A stretch of DNA of 5,025 nucleotides from the NCBI GenBank assembly GCA_019236085.1, contig JAFAJR010000037.1, positions 1-5,025 on the forward strand. The letters are read 5' to 3'. Of this stretch, positions 1-5,025 are shown piece after piece. This DNA comes from Candidatus Dormiibacterota bacterium. Its GTDB lineage: Bacteria; Chloroflexota; Dormibacteria; Aeolococcales; Aeolococcaceae. The translations under genes and the position numbers were made by a program. Position 1 is the first letter of the stretch. Every line of letters begins with the position of its first letter. The notes under the pieces are model-generated. The model was given only the letters and a program-made list of their open reading frames with translations. It had not been told where the DNA came from and searched no databases.

Positions 1-527
1 TCCTGGCGGCCGTGTCCGAAGGCGGCGAGTACTGTGTCGGGACGGGCTGCTTCAAGCCGGCGGGCCAGGTCGAAGTCGGGAGCGCCGCCTTCCGCCGCCA
101 CCACCTGGAGGCCGGGATTCTCGCGGCGGAGACGGTCCGCCGCCCGGCGCGCCACGCCGGGTCCACCCCCGGCCAGGGCTACACGATGGCCGAGCTTCGC
201 AGCCTGCGGGAGATAGGCGGCAACGAGGTCTGCGCCAGCCACCCGCCGGAGCCCGGGCGCGCCACGGCGGCGCACCGCGCGGACCACGCCGATGCCGTCC
301 GGGACCAGTAGTGCTGCCGATTCCAGGGCGGCGCGGAAGCCCGCATCGCGACGGAAGAGCATCACCATCTCCGGGTTGAGGGTCACCACCAGGCCGCTGG
401 GCTCCGGGGTGCCACCCCGGGCGCTGTCCACCAAGCCGATGAGGCGCCGCACCGCGGTCTCGGTGTCGACGATGTCGACGGGACAGCCGAGGACGCGGAC
501 CCGAGTTCGAGGCGCTGTGGCGATCAG
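1..527 (-). CDS. WecG/TagA/CpsF-family glycosyltransferase, N-terminal 175 residues (runs off left edge)
   Basis: Members of this family transfer an N-acetylhexosamine-type sugar from a UDP donor to a lipid-linked acceptor on the inner face of the membrane, for teichoic acid, enterobacterial common antigen or exopolysaccharide synthesis. The conceptual translation shows the family landmarks in order: RVLGCPVD at about residues 11-18, VVTLNPE at 47-53, LVPDGIGVV at 74-82 (D77 matches the proposed catalytic Asp of TagA), RVAGADL at 95-101, the glycine-rich turn LAGGGPGVA at 118-126, and AAFGHGRQ at 168-175, which corresponds to the usual GxGxPKQE. The C-terminal part lies outside the window. 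The frame has an in-frame TGA at 597-599 and, between that stop and the domain, no ATG, GTG or TTG. The only plausible start is CTG at 527, overlapping the rpsI stop as CTGA, without a clear Shine-Dalgarno sequence; translational coupling to rpsI is inferred. Family assignment is firm, but the specific sugar, acceptor and pathway cannot be told. Confidence 0.85.
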   Translation of the reverse strand, partial: MIATAPRTRVRVLGCPVDIVDTETAVRRLIGLVDSARGGTPEPSGLVVTLNPEMVMLFRRDAGFRAALESAALLVPDGIGVVRAVRRRGAPGLRRVAGADLVAAYLPQAAKLGHRVALAGGGPGVARRAADRLRRENPGLQVVAAEGGAPDFDLARRLEAARPDTVLAAFGHGRQ

Positions 528-919
528 CGCTTCGTGTACTGCGGCGCCTTGCGAGCGCGCTTGAGGCCGTACTTCTTGCGCTCCTTCTCCCGGGAATCAC
601 GGGTGAGCAGCCCGGCCCGCTTGAGCACGGTCCGAAGGTCGGGGTCGGCGGCCAGCAGCGCCCTGGCGATGCCGTGGCTCACCGCGCCTGCCTGCCCGGC
701 GACGCCGCCGCCCTCCACCTTGATGGTGGCGACGAAGCGTCCCATGGTGTCGGTGACGCGCAGCGGCTGGGTGACCACCGTCTCGAGGTCGCGCCGGCCG
801 AAATACTCGCTGGCAGAGCGGTTGTTGATCGACAGCCCGCCGTCGCCGAGCGCCAGGCGTACACGCGCCACCGAAGTCTTGCGGCGTCCGGTGCCGTAGT
901 AGTAGGCCTCAGCCGGCAT
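524..919 (-). CDS. rpsI: 30S ribosomal protein S9
   Basis: S9 is a small-subunit head protein whose C-terminal tail reaches the P-site tRNA. The 131-residue product matches the usual length of about 130. It opens with the typical YYGTGRRKTSVARVRL (about residues 7-22), carries the GGGVAGQAGAVSHGIARALL core (about 71-90), and ends in the basic KYGLKRARKAPQYTKR, with the C-terminal Lys-Arg that is conserved in the family. An in-frame ORF extends further upstream to about 1147, but that part is antiparallel noise inside rplM. The ATG at 917-919 is chosen because S9 homology begins there and GGGAG lies 9 nt upstream (929-933). The start overlaps the last 11 nt of rplM, as expected for the universal L13-S9 pair. 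Its own TGA stop overlaps the following glycosyltransferase frame by 4 nt. Confidence 0.97.
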   Translation of the reverse strand: MPAEAYYYGTGRRKTSVARVRLALGDGGLSINNRSASEYFGRRDLETVVTQPLRVTDTMGRFVATIKVEGGGVAGQAGAVSHGIARALLAADPDLRTVLKRAGLLTRDSREKERKKYGLKRARKAPQYTKR

Positions 920-1373
920 CGATGATCTCTCCCAGTTCGCCGAAGGTGATGTGACGCGGCCGCTGCGCCTCGTGCTTGTGGTCAGGTCCGGCATAAACTC
1001 GCAAGCGCTTGAGCTGGTCGGCGCCCAGCGTGTTGTGCTGCAACATGCCGCGCACCGCGTTGTACACCGGGAAGGTGGGGTCGCGGTCGATCGCCTCTTC
1101 GAAGGTGCGCACCCTGCGGCCACCCGGGTAGCCGGAGTAGCGGTCATAGGTTTTCAGCGTGCGCTTGCGTCCGGTGACCACGATGTCACGCGCATTGATG
1201 ACGATCACGTGCTCCCCGGTGTTGACGTGCGGCGTGAACTGCGGACGGTGCTTGCCGCGCAGCACTCGCGCGATATTGGTCGCGAGTCGTCCCAGCGTCT
1301 GACCACGGGCGTCAACCAGGTACCACTGCGATTCCAATGCCCCGGTCCGGGCCATGAATGTTGTCTGGATCAT
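909..1373 (-). CDS. rplM: 50S ribosomal protein L13
   Basis: L13 is an early-assembling large-subunit protein that binds 23S rRNA. The 154-residue translation has WYLVDARGQTLGRLAT near the N-terminus, the central NTGEHVIVINARDIVVTGRK block, the GYPGG turn, AVRGMLQHNTLG and the C-terminal LRVYAGPDHKHEAQRP signature. The family usually has GMLP at the third block; here the Pro is Gln. The start is placed at the ATG at 1371-1373, which overlaps the truA TGA as ATGA and has GGAG 8 nt upstream (1382-1385). A second ATG at 1353-1355 would give 148 residues and cannot be excluded, while a longer frame up to 1418 has no homology support. The 3' end overlaps rpsI by 11 nt, so truA, rplM and rpsI are probably translationally coupled. 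Confidence 0.96.
   Translation of the reverse strand: MIQTTFMARTGALESQWYLVDARGQTLGRLATNIARVLRGKHRPQFTPHVNTGEHVIVINARDIVVTGRKRTLKTYDRYSGYPGGRRVRTFEEAIDRDPTFPVYNAVRGMLQHNTLGADQLKRLRVYAGPDHKHEAQRPRHITFGELGEIIDAG
929..933 (-). promoter_or_regulatory. rpsI ribosome binding site, decides the start
   Basis: GGGAG on the minus strand lies within the rplM 3' end, 9 nt before the ATG at 917-919. Together with the S9 homology boundary it fixes the rpsI start within the rplM overlap. Confidence 0.75.
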
Positions 1374-2149
1374 GCAGCCGGCTCCGCAATCACATCCCAT
1401 CCGTAGCGCACCGACCACTGGTGCAGCCCCCGGGCCGGCGCCAGTGTCACGTGCTGCACATCTGCAGCCGGAAGCTCGACGAGGCCGCGGACCCAGGCCG
1501 CATCAGCGCGGCCCTGGCCGACGCGGATCAGCGCCCCGGCAAACGCCCGCATCATGCCGCGAAGGAATGCGTCAGCCCGCACCGTGATCAGGACGGCGTC
1601 CAGCGCTCCGCTCGCCGCGGTGTCGATGGAGACCTCGTGCACCGTGCGCACCGTGGTGCCGCCGGCTGACGGCGCTCGGCCGAAGGCCGCGAAGTCATGC
1701 CGTCCCACGAGGTGCGCGGCAGCCTGCCGCATGGCGGCGAGATCCAGCGGACCGCGCACCGTCCACGAGTGACGTCTGGGCACCGGGGCGCGGCCGTCAC
1801 GGCACACGACGATGTAGCGGTAGGTGCGGTCGAGTGCGTCACGGCGGGCGTCGAATCCGGCTGCCCGCAGCGCGCTTGCCACCACCGCGATGTCCTGGGG
1901 CAGCCGCGCGTTCAGCGCCATGCGCAGCCGTTCCGGCTCCCACGCCGCATCGAGGGTGACACCCACCACCTGGCCGTGGGCATGCGCGCCGGCGTCGGTC
2001 CTGCCGGCGGCTGTCATCGCCGGGGTCTCGCTCGTGAGGTCCACGATGGCATCGCGCAGAACGCCCATCGCAGTGCGGCGCCCTGGCTGCACCTGCCATC
2101 CCGAGAAGTCGGTGCCGTCGTACTCGACGGTGAGACGGTACGTGGGCAC
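1370..2149 (-). CDS. truA: tRNA pseudouridine(38-40) synthase TruA
   Basis: TruA converts uridines 38-40 of the tRNA anticodon stem-loop to pseudouridine in the cytoplasm. The 259-residue length is normal. Visible landmarks are VEYDGTDFSGWQVQPG (8-23), the catalytic motif GRTDAGAHA (49-57, nucleophile D52, with R50), the RTYRYI strand (108-113, with the conserved Tyr), HDFAAF (151-156), the MMR arginine (R201) and the C-terminal APARGLHQWSVRY (237-249). Several positions differ from the common consensus: FDARRDA (99-105) for FHARFSA, DAFLRGM for NAFLxHM, and TAMG for TVQG. The four residues thought essential for catalysis are kept, so it should be active. The start is GTG at 2147-2149, 2 nt after the rplQ TAG, with GGTGG about 7 nt upstream; its own TGA overlaps the rplM ATG. 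This operon position is known from Firmicutes-like clusters. Confidence 0.96.
   Translation of the reverse strand: MPTYRLTVEYDGTDFSGWQVQPGRRTAMGVLRDAIVDLTSETPAMTAAGRTDAGAHAHGQVVGVTLDAAWEPERLRMALNARLPQDIAVVASALRAAGFDARRDALDRTYRYIVVCRDGRAPVPRRHSWTVRGPLDLAAMRQAAAHLVGRHDFAAFGRAPSAGGTTVRTVHEVSIDTAASGALDAVLITVRADAFLRGMMRAFAGALIRVGQGRADAAWVRGLVELPAADVQHVTLAPARGLHQWSVRYGWDVIAEPAA
1382..1385 (-). promoter_or_regulatory. rplM ribosome binding site, supports the upstream ATG
   Basis: GGAG on the minus strand lies near the 3' end of truA, 8 nt before the ATG at 1371-1373. It favours this ATG over the second one six codons downstream. Confidence 0.65.
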
Positions 2150-2151
2150 GC

Positions 2152-2505
2152 CTATTCCACCAGCTCGATGATTGCCATCGGCGAAGCATCGCTCATCCGC
2201 GGCGGCAGCTTGAGGATGCGCGTGTAGCCGCCGGGCCGGTCGCGATACCGCTCGAGATAGGTGGTGAACAGCTTGTTGCTGACGTCGCGGTCGTTGACGT
2301 ACAGCGACACCTTGCGGCGAGCGTGCACGTCGTCGGGCTTTGCGTCGGTGATGACGCGCTCAACCCAGCGGCGCAGCTCCTTGGCCTTGGCCTCGGTGGT
2401 CGTGATGCGTCCATGGCGAAGCAGGGAGGTGACCTGGTTGCGGGTCATCGCCTGCCGATGCGCGGCGCTGCGCCCGAAGGTGCGGCCTGCGACGCGGTGA
2501 CGCAT
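2152..2505 (-). CDS. rplQ: 50S ribosomal protein L17
   Basis: L17 is a large-subunit protein located near the peptide exit tunnel. The 117-residue product has the family's N-terminal signature MRHRVAGRTFGRSAAHRQAM (1-20), then NQVTSLLRHGRITTTEAKAKELR, and the C-terminal RPGGYTRILKLPPRMSDASPMAIIELVE, where GGYTRI and the terminal IELV are diagnostic. A longer in-frame reading reaching 2622 is rejected because the extra residues lie inside rpoA in another frame and look like arginine/serine-rich shadow sequence. The ATG at 2503-2505 lies 16 nt after the rpoA stop and has GGGAG at 2517-2521 (11 nt spacing, slightly long). The rpoA-rplQ pairing is one of the most conserved gene neighbourhoods in bacteria. 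Confidence 0.97.
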   Translation of the reverse strand: MRHRVAGRTFGRSAAHRQAMTRNQVTSLLRHGRITTTEAKAKELRRWVERVITDAKPDDVHARRKVSLYVNDRDVSNKLFTTYLERYRDRPGGYTRILKLPPRMSDASPMAIIELVE

Positions 2506-2521
2506 GTGTGCTGTGACTCCC

Positions 2522-3499
2522 TCAGCGTCCCATCGGCTGGAACAGCGTCTCCAGCTCTTCCTCGGACACGAAGCCACGCTCCACCAGCTTCTCCTTGATC
2601 TCGTCGAGCGACTTCTGTCCAAAGTTGCGCAGCGTGAGCAGCTCCTCCTGTTTCATCGCCACCAGCTGGCCGAGGCGCGTAATGTCGTTGGCCTTCAGGC
2701 AGTTGAGCGCGCGCACGCTGAGGTCGAGATCCTCAATCGGCACGTCGGCGAGACGGCTGGGCAGGTCGTTGCCCCGTGTCTGGCGCAGCTGCGGCGCCGC
2801 GAGGTTGTCACCGAAGCGCACGAACAGGTCCAGGTGCTCGGTGAAGAGCGCCGCCGCCTGGCTCACAGCTTCGACGGGAGCCAGCGTGCCGTCGGTCCAC
2901 ACCTCGACGATCAGCTTGTCCCATTCCGTCTCCTGGCTGACGCGGGTCTTCTCCACCGAGAAGTTGGCCTTGCGCACCGGCGTGAAGATGGCGTCGATGG
3001 GGATGACGCCGATGGGCTGACCCTCGCGCTTGTTGCGGTCCGCGGTCACATATCCCTTGCCCCGCTCCACCATGAGGTCGGCGCGCAGACCCGCCTTCGG
3101 CGAGTCGAGGGTGGCGATGTGCTGCTGCGGGTTGCGAATCTCTACGTCGCTGGGGCACTGGATGTCGGCCGCGGTGACCTCCTTCGGCCCTGTCACATCG
3201 AGCGTGATGCGCACCGGGTCATTGCTGTGCGAGACGACGTTGATCTCCTTGATGTTCAGCAGGATCTCGGTGACGTCCTCTTTGATGTGCGGCAGCGTGG
3301 TGAACTCGTGCGAAGCGCCGTCGATGGACACCGACGTCACGGCCGCACCGGGCAGCGACGACAGCAGCACGCGGCGCAGCGAGTTGCCGAGCGTGGTGCC
3401 GAAACCCGGCTCCAGCGGCTCGATCTCGAACTTGCCGTGGTCCCCATTGCTCTCGATTTCGCGAACAGCAGGCACGGCGGAAACAACATCAATTGCCAT
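2522..3499 (-). CDS. rpoA: DNA-directed RNA polymerase alpha subunit
   Basis: Alpha dimerises to scaffold beta and beta' during RNA polymerase assembly, and its C-terminal domain contacts UP elements and activators. The 325-residue length is typical. The N-terminal domain (about 1-230) shows FEIEPLEPGFGTTLGNSLRRVLLSS at about 24-48 and HEFTTLPHIKEDVTEILLNIKEI after it, the classic dimerisation and beta-binding region. After a linker, the alpha-CTD (about 250-315) carries IEDLDLSVRALNCLK and LRNFGQKSLDEIKEKL. R263, N266, C267 and K296 correspond to the E. coli DNA-contact positions around R265, N268, C269 and K298, so UP-element reading should be intact. The ATG at 3497-3499 follows a strong GAGGAG (3506-3511) at 6 nt spacing. 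A 33-nt gap separates it from rpsD and only 16 nt from rplQ, consistent with one operon. Confidence 0.98.
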   Translation of the reverse strand: MAIDVVSAVPAVREIESNGDHGKFEIEPLEPGFGTTLGNSLRRVLLSSLPGAAVTSVSIDGASHEFTTLPHIKEDVTEILLNIKEINVVSHSNDPVRITLDVTGPKEVTAADIQCPSDVEIRNPQQHIATLDSPKAGLRADLMVERGKGYVTADRNKREGQPIGVIPIDAIFTPVRKANFSVEKTRVSQETEWDKLIVEVWTDGTLAPVEAVSQAAALFTEHLDLFVRFGDNLAAPQLRQTRGNDLPSRLADVPIEDLDLSVRALNCLKANDITRLGQLVAMKQEELLTLRNFGQKSLDEIKEKLVERGFVSEEELETLFQPMGR

Positions 3500-3532
3500 T
3501 GGTGACTCCTCGGGGAAAGACTGGGCGCCCTG
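3500..3532 (-). other. rpsD-rpoA intergenic gap
   Basis: This 33-nt spacer is the longest gene-free stretch in the window. Next to rpoA it carries the Shine-Dalgarno sequence GAGGAG. Near the rpsD stop it has a perfect 8-bp palindrome GGGCGCCC (3523-3530), which has no loop and no U-run, so it is not a terminator. I see no convincing -10/-35 pair. Confidence 0.6.
3506..3511 (-). promoter_or_regulatory. rpoA ribosome binding site
   Basis: GAGGAG read on the minus strand lies 6 nt before the rpoA ATG. It is among the strongest Shine-Dalgarno matches in the window, which fits independent initiation on rpoA rather than coupling to rpsD. Confidence 0.8.
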
Positions 3533-4168
3533 TCATCGGGAGTAGTACTCCACGATCAATTGTTCATCGACTGCCGATTCCATCTCCTGCCGCTCGGGAA
3601 GCCGCAGGACGGTGCCGCGCAGCTTCTCGGACTCAAGCGACAGCCAGTCGGGCACTGACTGACGTCCGCCGGACAGCAGCTGCTGGGCGTTCTCGACCGG
3701 CAGGATCTTGCGGCTCTTCTCGCGCACCTCGACGATGTCGCCCGGCCGAACCTGCGCCGACGCGATGTTCACCACACGGCCGTTCACCTGGATGTGGCGA
3801 TGCGATACCAACTGGCGAGCCTCGCGGCGTGAGGCGCCGAAACCCAGGCGGTACACCACGTTGTCCAGGCGGCGCTCGAGGTGCTGCAGCAGAACGGTGC
3901 CCGTCACGCCCTCGCTGGCCTCGGCTCGCTCGAAGTAGCGGCGGAACTGCGTCTCCAGCACGCCGTAGAGACGGCGCGCACGCTGCTTGGCGCGCAGCTG
4001 CACGCCGTAGTCGCTGGGCTTGCGCCTCCGGGCCAGGCCGTGCTGGCCGGGCAAAAGCCCGCTGCGCTTGTCGAAGGTGCAGTTGCTGACGCACTTCGCA
4101 CCCTTGAGGAACAGCTTGGTGCCCTCGCGGCGACACAGCCGGCAGACGGGACCTGCCTGGTTGGCCAC
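3533..4168 (-). CDS. rpsD: 30S ribosomal protein S4 (zinc-ligand type)
   Basis: S4 nucleates assembly of the 30S body by binding the 5' domain of 16S rRNA. The 211-residue translation starts MANQAGPVCRLCRREG and contains the N-terminal Cys set C9, C12, C26 and C30 (CxxC then CxxxC), matching the zinc-binding S4 class; the second pair is spaced by three residues rather than the four I recall from Thermus S4. The PGQHG signature follows. The S4 RNA-binding domain is clear in RLDNVVYRLGFGASRREARQLVSHRHIQVNGRVV, and the tail VDEQLIVEYYSR is the standard S4 ending. The start is GTG at 4166-4168, 2 nt after the rpsK TAG, with GGAGG at 4177-4181 (8 nt spacing). An in-frame extension to 4750 without homology is rejected. 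Confidence 0.96.
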   Translation of the reverse strand: MANQAGPVCRLCRREGTKLFLKGAKCVSNCTFDKRSGLLPGQHGLARRRKPSDYGVQLRAKQRARRLYGVLETQFRRYFERAEASEGVTGTVLLQHLERRLDNVVYRLGFGASRREARQLVSHRHIQVNGRVVNIASAQVRPGDIVEVREKSRKILPVENAQQLLSGGRQSVPDWLSLESEKLRGTVLRLPERQEMESAVDEQLIVEYYSR

Positions 4169-4170
4169 GC

Positions 4171-4566
4171 CTACACCCTCCGCCGCTTGGGCGGGCGGCA
4201 GCCGTTGTGCGGAATCGGTGTCACGTCGGAGATCGCTGTGATGTCGAGGCCGCTGGCCTGCAGGCTCCGGATTGCAGCTTCGCGGCCGGCGCCCGGTCCC
4301 TTGACGAAGATCTCGATCGACTTCAGTCCATGCTCCATCGCCTTGCGAGCCGCGGCTTCCGCTGTGACCTGGGCTGCATACGGCGTGCTCTTGCGCGAGC
4401 CCTTGAAGCCCTGCGCGCCGGCCGACCCCCAGGCGATCACGTTGCCCTCGACGTCGCTGAGGCTGACGATGGTGTTGTTGAACGTCGCCAGCACGTGGGC
4501 ATGCCCCACTGCAATGTTCTTGCGCTCGCGGCGCCGCGTGCGGACGACCTTCTTCTTCTTCGCCAT
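4171..4566 (-). CDS. rpsK: 30S ribosomal protein S11
   Basis: S11 lies on the 30S platform near the mRNA exit and the 16S 3' end. The 131-residue product has a lysine-rich N-terminus (MAKKKKVVRTRRRERKN), the core HVLATFNNTIVSLSDVEGNVIAWGSAGAQGFKGSRKSTPYAAQ (about residues 24-66), GPGAGREAAIRSLQ and the invariant C-terminal DVTPIPHNGCRPPKRRRV. The ATG at 4564-4566 shares one base with the rpsM TGA (TGATG). A GTG one codon upstream (4567-4569) would overlap as GTGA and sits 7 nt from a possible AAGG Shine-Dalgarno, so the exact first residue is uncertain by one. ATG is preferred because S11 proteins of this class typically begin MAKKK. The gene lies in the standard S13-S11-S4-alpha order. Confidence 0.97.
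   Translation of the reverse strand: MAKKKKVVRTRRRERKNIAVGHAHVLATFNNTIVSLSDVEGNVIAWGSAGAQGFKGSRKSTPYAAQVTAEAAARKAMEHGLKSIEIFVKGPGAGREAAIRSLQASGLDITAISDVTPIPHNGCRPPKRRRV
4177..4181 (-). promoter_or_regulatory. rpsD ribosome binding site, supports the GTG start
   Basis: GGAGG on the minus strand lies inside the last codons of rpsK, 8 nt before the GTG at 4166-4168. It supports that GTG as the S4 start in preference to any upstream in-frame extension. Confidence 0.8.
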
Positions 4567-4952
4567 CACTTGGTCGCCTTCTTGCGGCGGACGCCGACTG
4601 TCTTTTTGGGTCCACGCCGCGTTCTCGCGTTGGTCCGGGTGCGCTGACCGCGCACCGGGAGTCCACGGCGGTGCCGCTGGCCGCGGTACGTGCCGATCTC
4701 CATGAGCCGCTTGATGTTGAGCGCGATCTGACGGCGCAGGTCACCCTCAACCCGTCCCTGCAGCTGCTTGGCGATGATGTCGCGCAGCTTGCCGACCTGG
4801 GCGTCGCTCAGGTCCTTGGTGCGCGTGTCGGGGCTCACGCCGGCAAGCGACAGCATGCGCTTCGAGGTGGTCAGCCCGATGCCGTAGATGTACGTCAGCG
4901 CAATCTCGATGCGCTTGTCGCGCGGTACGTCGACACCCGCAATGCGCGCCAT
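4566..4952 (-). CDS. rpsM: 30S ribosomal protein S13
   Basis: S13 is a 30S head protein that forms intersubunit bridges and touches P-site tRNA through its basic tail. The 128-residue product opens MARIAGVDVPRDKRIEIALTYIYGIG, contains the helix-two-turn-helix region around GLTTSKRMLSLAGV and the KLRDIIAKQLQGRVEGDLRRQI helix, then the diagnostic IGTYRGQRHRRGLPVRGQRTRTNARTRRGPKK. It ends in a lysine/arginine tail. The ATG at 4950-4952 shares one base with the rpmJ TGA (TGATG), and GAGG at 4961-4964 provides a Shine-Dalgarno sequence at 8 nt. The stop overlaps rpsK in the same way, indicating tight translational coupling through this part of the operon. Confidence 0.97.
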   Translation of the reverse strand: MARIAGVDVPRDKRIEIALTYIYGIGLTTSKRMLSLAGVSPDTRTKDLSDAQVGKLRDIIAKQLQGRVEGDLRRQIALNIKRLMEIGTYRGQRHRRGLPVRGQRTRTNARTRRGPKKTVGVRRKKATK

Positions 4953-5025
4953 CAGCCTTGCCTCTGCTTATGTTTGGGGTTGTCGCAGATCACACGCACG
5001 GCGCCATGGCGCTTGATGATCTTGC
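4952..5025 (-). CDS. rpmJ: 50S ribosomal protein L36, C-terminal part (runs off right edge)
   Basis: L36 is the smallest large-subunit protein. Only the last 23 complete codons lie in the window, translating as KIIKRHGAVRVICDNPKHKQRQG followed by TGA. This is the standard L36 C-terminal half and includes the last two zinc ligands, the Cys of VICDNP and the His of PKH; the first two cysteines would be beyond the edge. The two leftover bases GC at the right edge agree with a TGC cysteine codon at the expected position. The stop shares one base with the rpsM ATG. The rpmJ-rpsM-rpsK-rpsD-rpoA-rplQ order is the canonical one. Confidence 0.96.
   Translation of the reverse strand, partial: KIIKRHGAVRVICDNPKHKQRQG

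Noticed and set aside
12..564. Plus-strand open frames at 12-311 and 292-564
   Set aside because: They lie antisense to the glycosyltransferase and show no family motif or convincing ribosome binding site.
52..600. Minus-strand 182-residue Arg/Pro/Gly-rich open frame
   Set aside because: It is an offset-frame shadow of the glycosyltransferase and the rpsI end; the motifs VVTLNPE, PDGIGVV and GRQ appear only in the frame beginning at 527.
2504..3505. A 333-residue plus-strand open frame covering all of rpoA
   Set aside because: It is exactly antisense to a clear RpoA, has no recognisable domain, and its residue composition (rich in R, H, V, L, D) is that of a reverse-complement shadow in high-GC DNA.
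3523..3530. GGGCGCCC palindrome between rpsD and rpoA as a possible terminator or operator
   Set aside because: It has no loop, no U-tract and no second copy, and an 8-bp GC palindrome is expected by chance in DNA this rich in G+C.
3881..4705. A 274-residue plus-strand open frame antisense to rpsD, rpsK and rpsM
   Set aside because: It crosses three well-supported genes, shows no motif, and contains a run of phenylalanines that is the complement of the S11 lysine codons.
4169..4750. N-terminal extension giving a 405-residue S4 fusion
   Set aside because: The extension is out-of-frame translation of rpsK and rpsM. S4 homology starts at the GTG at 4168, which has a GGAGG Shine-Dalgarno sequence.
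1..5025. Search for tRNA genes, CRISPR arrays, insertion sequences, toxin-antitoxin or defence genes
   Set aside because: None was visible on either strand; the window is almost fully accounted for by the ten minus-strand genes.

Overview
The window holds one continuous minus-strand operon of translation and transcription genes from a high-GC bacterium (roughly two-thirds G+C by eye). In transcription order, from high to low coordinates, it reads rpmJ (3' part) - rpsM - rpsK - rpsD - rpoA - rplQ - truA - rplM - rpsI - WecG/TagA/CpsF-family glycosyltransferase (5' part). This is the distal end of the large ribosomal-protein cluster (the alpha-operon part), with truA-rplM-rpsI directly behind rplQ, an order familiar from Firmicutes, Chloroflexota and related Terrabacteria. 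The S4 and L36 proteins keep zinc-ligand residues, and rpoA has a normal alpha-CTD. I read the source as a high-GC Terrabacteria lineage, perhaps Chloroflexota or Dormibacterota-like. That placement is inference from gene order and protein style only.

Layout: the L36 tail (4952-5025), S13 (4566-4952), S11 (4171-4566) and S4 (3533-4168) are joined by overlapping or nearly touching stop/start codons. A 33-nt gap with a strong Shine-Dalgarno sequence leads into RNA polymerase alpha (2522-3499), followed by a 16-nt gap and L17 (2152-2505). TruA (1370-2149, GTG start) begins 2 nt after L17. L13 (909-1373) starts inside the truA stop codon (ATGA), and S9 (524-919) overlaps L13 by 11 nt. A glycosyltransferase reading frame (1-527) overlaps the S9 stop codon and runs off the left edge.

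The genes supply small- and large-subunit ribosomal proteins, the RNA polymerase assembly subunit and a tRNA pseudouridine synthase. No non-coding stretch exceeds about 35 nt, and I saw no terminator, promoter, RNA gene, mobile element, repeat array or CRISPR. Almost everything is ordinary housekeeping. The one unusual part is the left end: an envelope/exopolysaccharide-type glycosyltransferase coupled to rpsI, whose frame has no ATG, GTG or TTG start where the conserved domain begins, so a CTG start overlapping the rpsI stop (CTGA) is the best reading. I found no undescribed multi-gene system.
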